NCBI RefSeq assembly: GCF_000832125.1
Contig: NZ_JPRK01000004.1
Location: 62,001 to 126,000, forward strand
Length of the DNA stretch: 64,000 nt
Direction: 5' to 3'
DNA from: Flavobacterium hibernum
GTDB lineage: Bacteria; Bacteroidota; Bacteroidia; Flavobacteriales; Flavobacteriaceae
Positions 63,103-64,000 of the stretch are shown in pieces. The notes below the pieces were generated by a model. That model worked only from the letters and a program-made list of their open reading frames with translations, searched no databases and was not told the DNA's origin. The first letter of the stretch is position 1; each line of letters opens with the position of its first letter. Made by a program: the position numbers and the translations under genes.

Positions 63103-64000
63103 TTAAAATTTAACATTATAACATATATTAACGATAGTGTTAAATAATTGCAATTCTTGAATGTTTGAGCCGCCATTGCTGAGATTAATTCTTAGTAATC
63201 CGTTTGGTGTTTGGATTGTTGTTCCTATTCCTATTCCTGTTAAATTGTTAATTTTTTTAGGATTTGATATGTTTGTCTGATCCTGATAAATTGCGTAATC
63301 TAAAATGGAATTTATATATAGGTTGTTTGAAATGGCATATCTGTATTCTGTAAGAATCATTGAGGCGAAATTACCCTGAAGGCTATTTTCGGCGAAGCCT
63401 CTAATTGAGTTAAGTCCTCCAAATCTAAATAATTCATTAGTGATATAGTTTTTGCTTTTTAGGTAAAGATTCTGGGAATTTAAAAAGATGAAATTTTTCT
63501 TGTTTAACTCAAAATTGTAAGAAAGGTTTGTGTTTAAATAAAGCTGCTGACTTGGTATTGCTGTTTCTGGTTCGTCGTTTGTGTTTCTTTTGCCGTATCC
63601 GATTGTTAGATTTAGATTGGCTTTTTTGGGAGACAAGTTGTTTAAGTGGTCGATTTTTTTGTATTCAAAAGTTGAAGTTATGTATGAATTTTTATAATCG
63701 CTTATTGAGGAATTGTTTGTGTTTTGAATATCGCTTGATTCAGTTGATTGGTATCCTAAATATATTTTTGAGTTATAGTTAAGGTAATATCCAAGGTCTA
63801 TTGATGTTTTGGTATTTTGAAAAGTACTATCCTGTTTAAAGATGTTTAATTGTGCTTTTAGTCCAAGTGGGGATTTAAAAATATAAGGTATTTCTATTTT
63901 TGTGTTAAAGGTTTTTTGTTGATTCCCATCGCTTTTCCAGTATAAAGAAAATTGCTCGCCAGCATGGAGTGTATTGATTAGGGAGATGTCTAGGTACCCG
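63103..64000 (-). CDS. Omp85/BamA-like outer-membrane barrel, partial
   Basis: The 3' 299 codons of a larger gene. The reading frame stays open on the minus strand from the stop at 63103 to the window edge without an in-frame stop; a TTG at 63636 is inside the barrel and is not the start. The barrel has many amphipathic strands and the conserved motif GGLNSIRGF, the Omp85 (I/V)RGF signature, and a final CYNVKF aromatic end. Members fold or export outer-membrane proteins, or secrete partners (TpsB). The N-terminus, with POTRA domains, is outside the window. Confidence 0.75.
   Translation of the reverse strand, partial: GYLDISLINTLHAGEQFSLYWKSDGNQQKTFNTKIEIPYIFKSPLGLKAQLNIFKQDSTFQNTKTSIDLGYYLNYNSKIYLGYQSTESSDIQNTNNSSISDYKNSYITSTFEYKKIDHLNNLSPKKANLNLTIGYGKRNTNDEPETAIPSQQLYLNTNLSYNFELNKKNFIFLNSQNLYLKSKNYITNELFRFGGLNSIRGFAENSLQGNFASMILTEYRYAISNNLYINSILDYAIYQDQTNISNPKKINNLTGIGIGTTIQTPNGLLRINLSNGGSNIQELQLFNTIVNICYNVKF

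Noticed and set aside
63103..63636. A complete 177-residue barrel protein starting at TTG 63636
   Set aside because: The frame is open all the way to the window edge with barrel-like sequence before 63636, so this is the end of a larger cut gene.
1..64000. CRISPR array, prophage or integrase
   Set aside because: No evenly spaced repeats, no phage structural genes and no integrase or transposase gene are seen; repeats are isolated intergenic hairpins.

Overview
The window is a stretch of ordinary chromosome from a member of the Bacteroidota, most likely a Flavobacterium close to F. johnsoniae. The grounds are strong AT-richness, TAnnTTTG -7 promoter boxes, almost no Shine-Dalgarno sequences, two SusC/SusD pairs, a DPP7-type S46 peptidase, a single-chain GcvP, Mpl, and many intergenic degenerate hairpin repeats of the kind flavobacterial chromosomes carry. 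I see no phage, integrase, transposase gene, CRISPR array, tRNA or rRNA. Fifty-two protein genes are supported, the last cut by the window edge.

Layout. 1-9.2 kb: a chalcone-isomerase-like secreted protein, a short-chain acyl-CoA dehydrogenase, an M28 lipoprotein peptidase, an SDR, an SprT-like protein, a two-gene Mla-type ABC module, a GT2 glycosyltransferase, a degenerate methyltransferase and a FabH-like synthase. 9.5-13.4 kb: gcvP and a UbiA-fold membrane protein. 13.4-18.6 kb: a REP-like palindrome cluster, then a leftward cluster headed by a GbsR/MarR-type regulator and holding DUF2071, DCC1, TIGR01777, SRPBCC, two small membrane proteins and a DUF1090 protein. 18.7-26.4 kb: a CPA1 antiporter, SanA-like protein, M3 oligopeptidase, purK-purE and two uncharacterised proteins. 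26.4-34.7 kb: a TonB-dependent receptor, a sorbosone-type dehydrogenase lipoprotein, then hpt, adk, a CNNM/CorC-type protein and obg, plus a small beta-barrel. 35-43.8 kb: S46 peptidase and a giant alpha-2-macroglobulin. 44-53.3 kb: mpl, DUF1287, a tight GNAT-radC-yjjG-secreted protein operon, rarA, rhomboid, DUF2490, rlmB. 53.4-64 kb: two tandem SusD/SusC pairs and the end of an Omp85-type barrel.

The two observations most worth following are these. First, the 2161-residue alpha-2-macroglobulin contains an inserted SusC-type N-terminus (carboxypeptidase-D-like domain plus TonB plug) between its bait-region part and its thioester part. Second, two copies of the same inverted repeat (AAACTTTCA, 8-base spacer, TGAAAGTT) lie directly upstream of the GbsR-type regulator and of the first gene after it. 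This is a ready-made hypothesis for an autoregulated envelope or lipid operon. Other material is housekeeping (purine synthesis and salvage, glycine cleavage, ribosome maturation, recombination) or general envelope and nutrient uptake functions.
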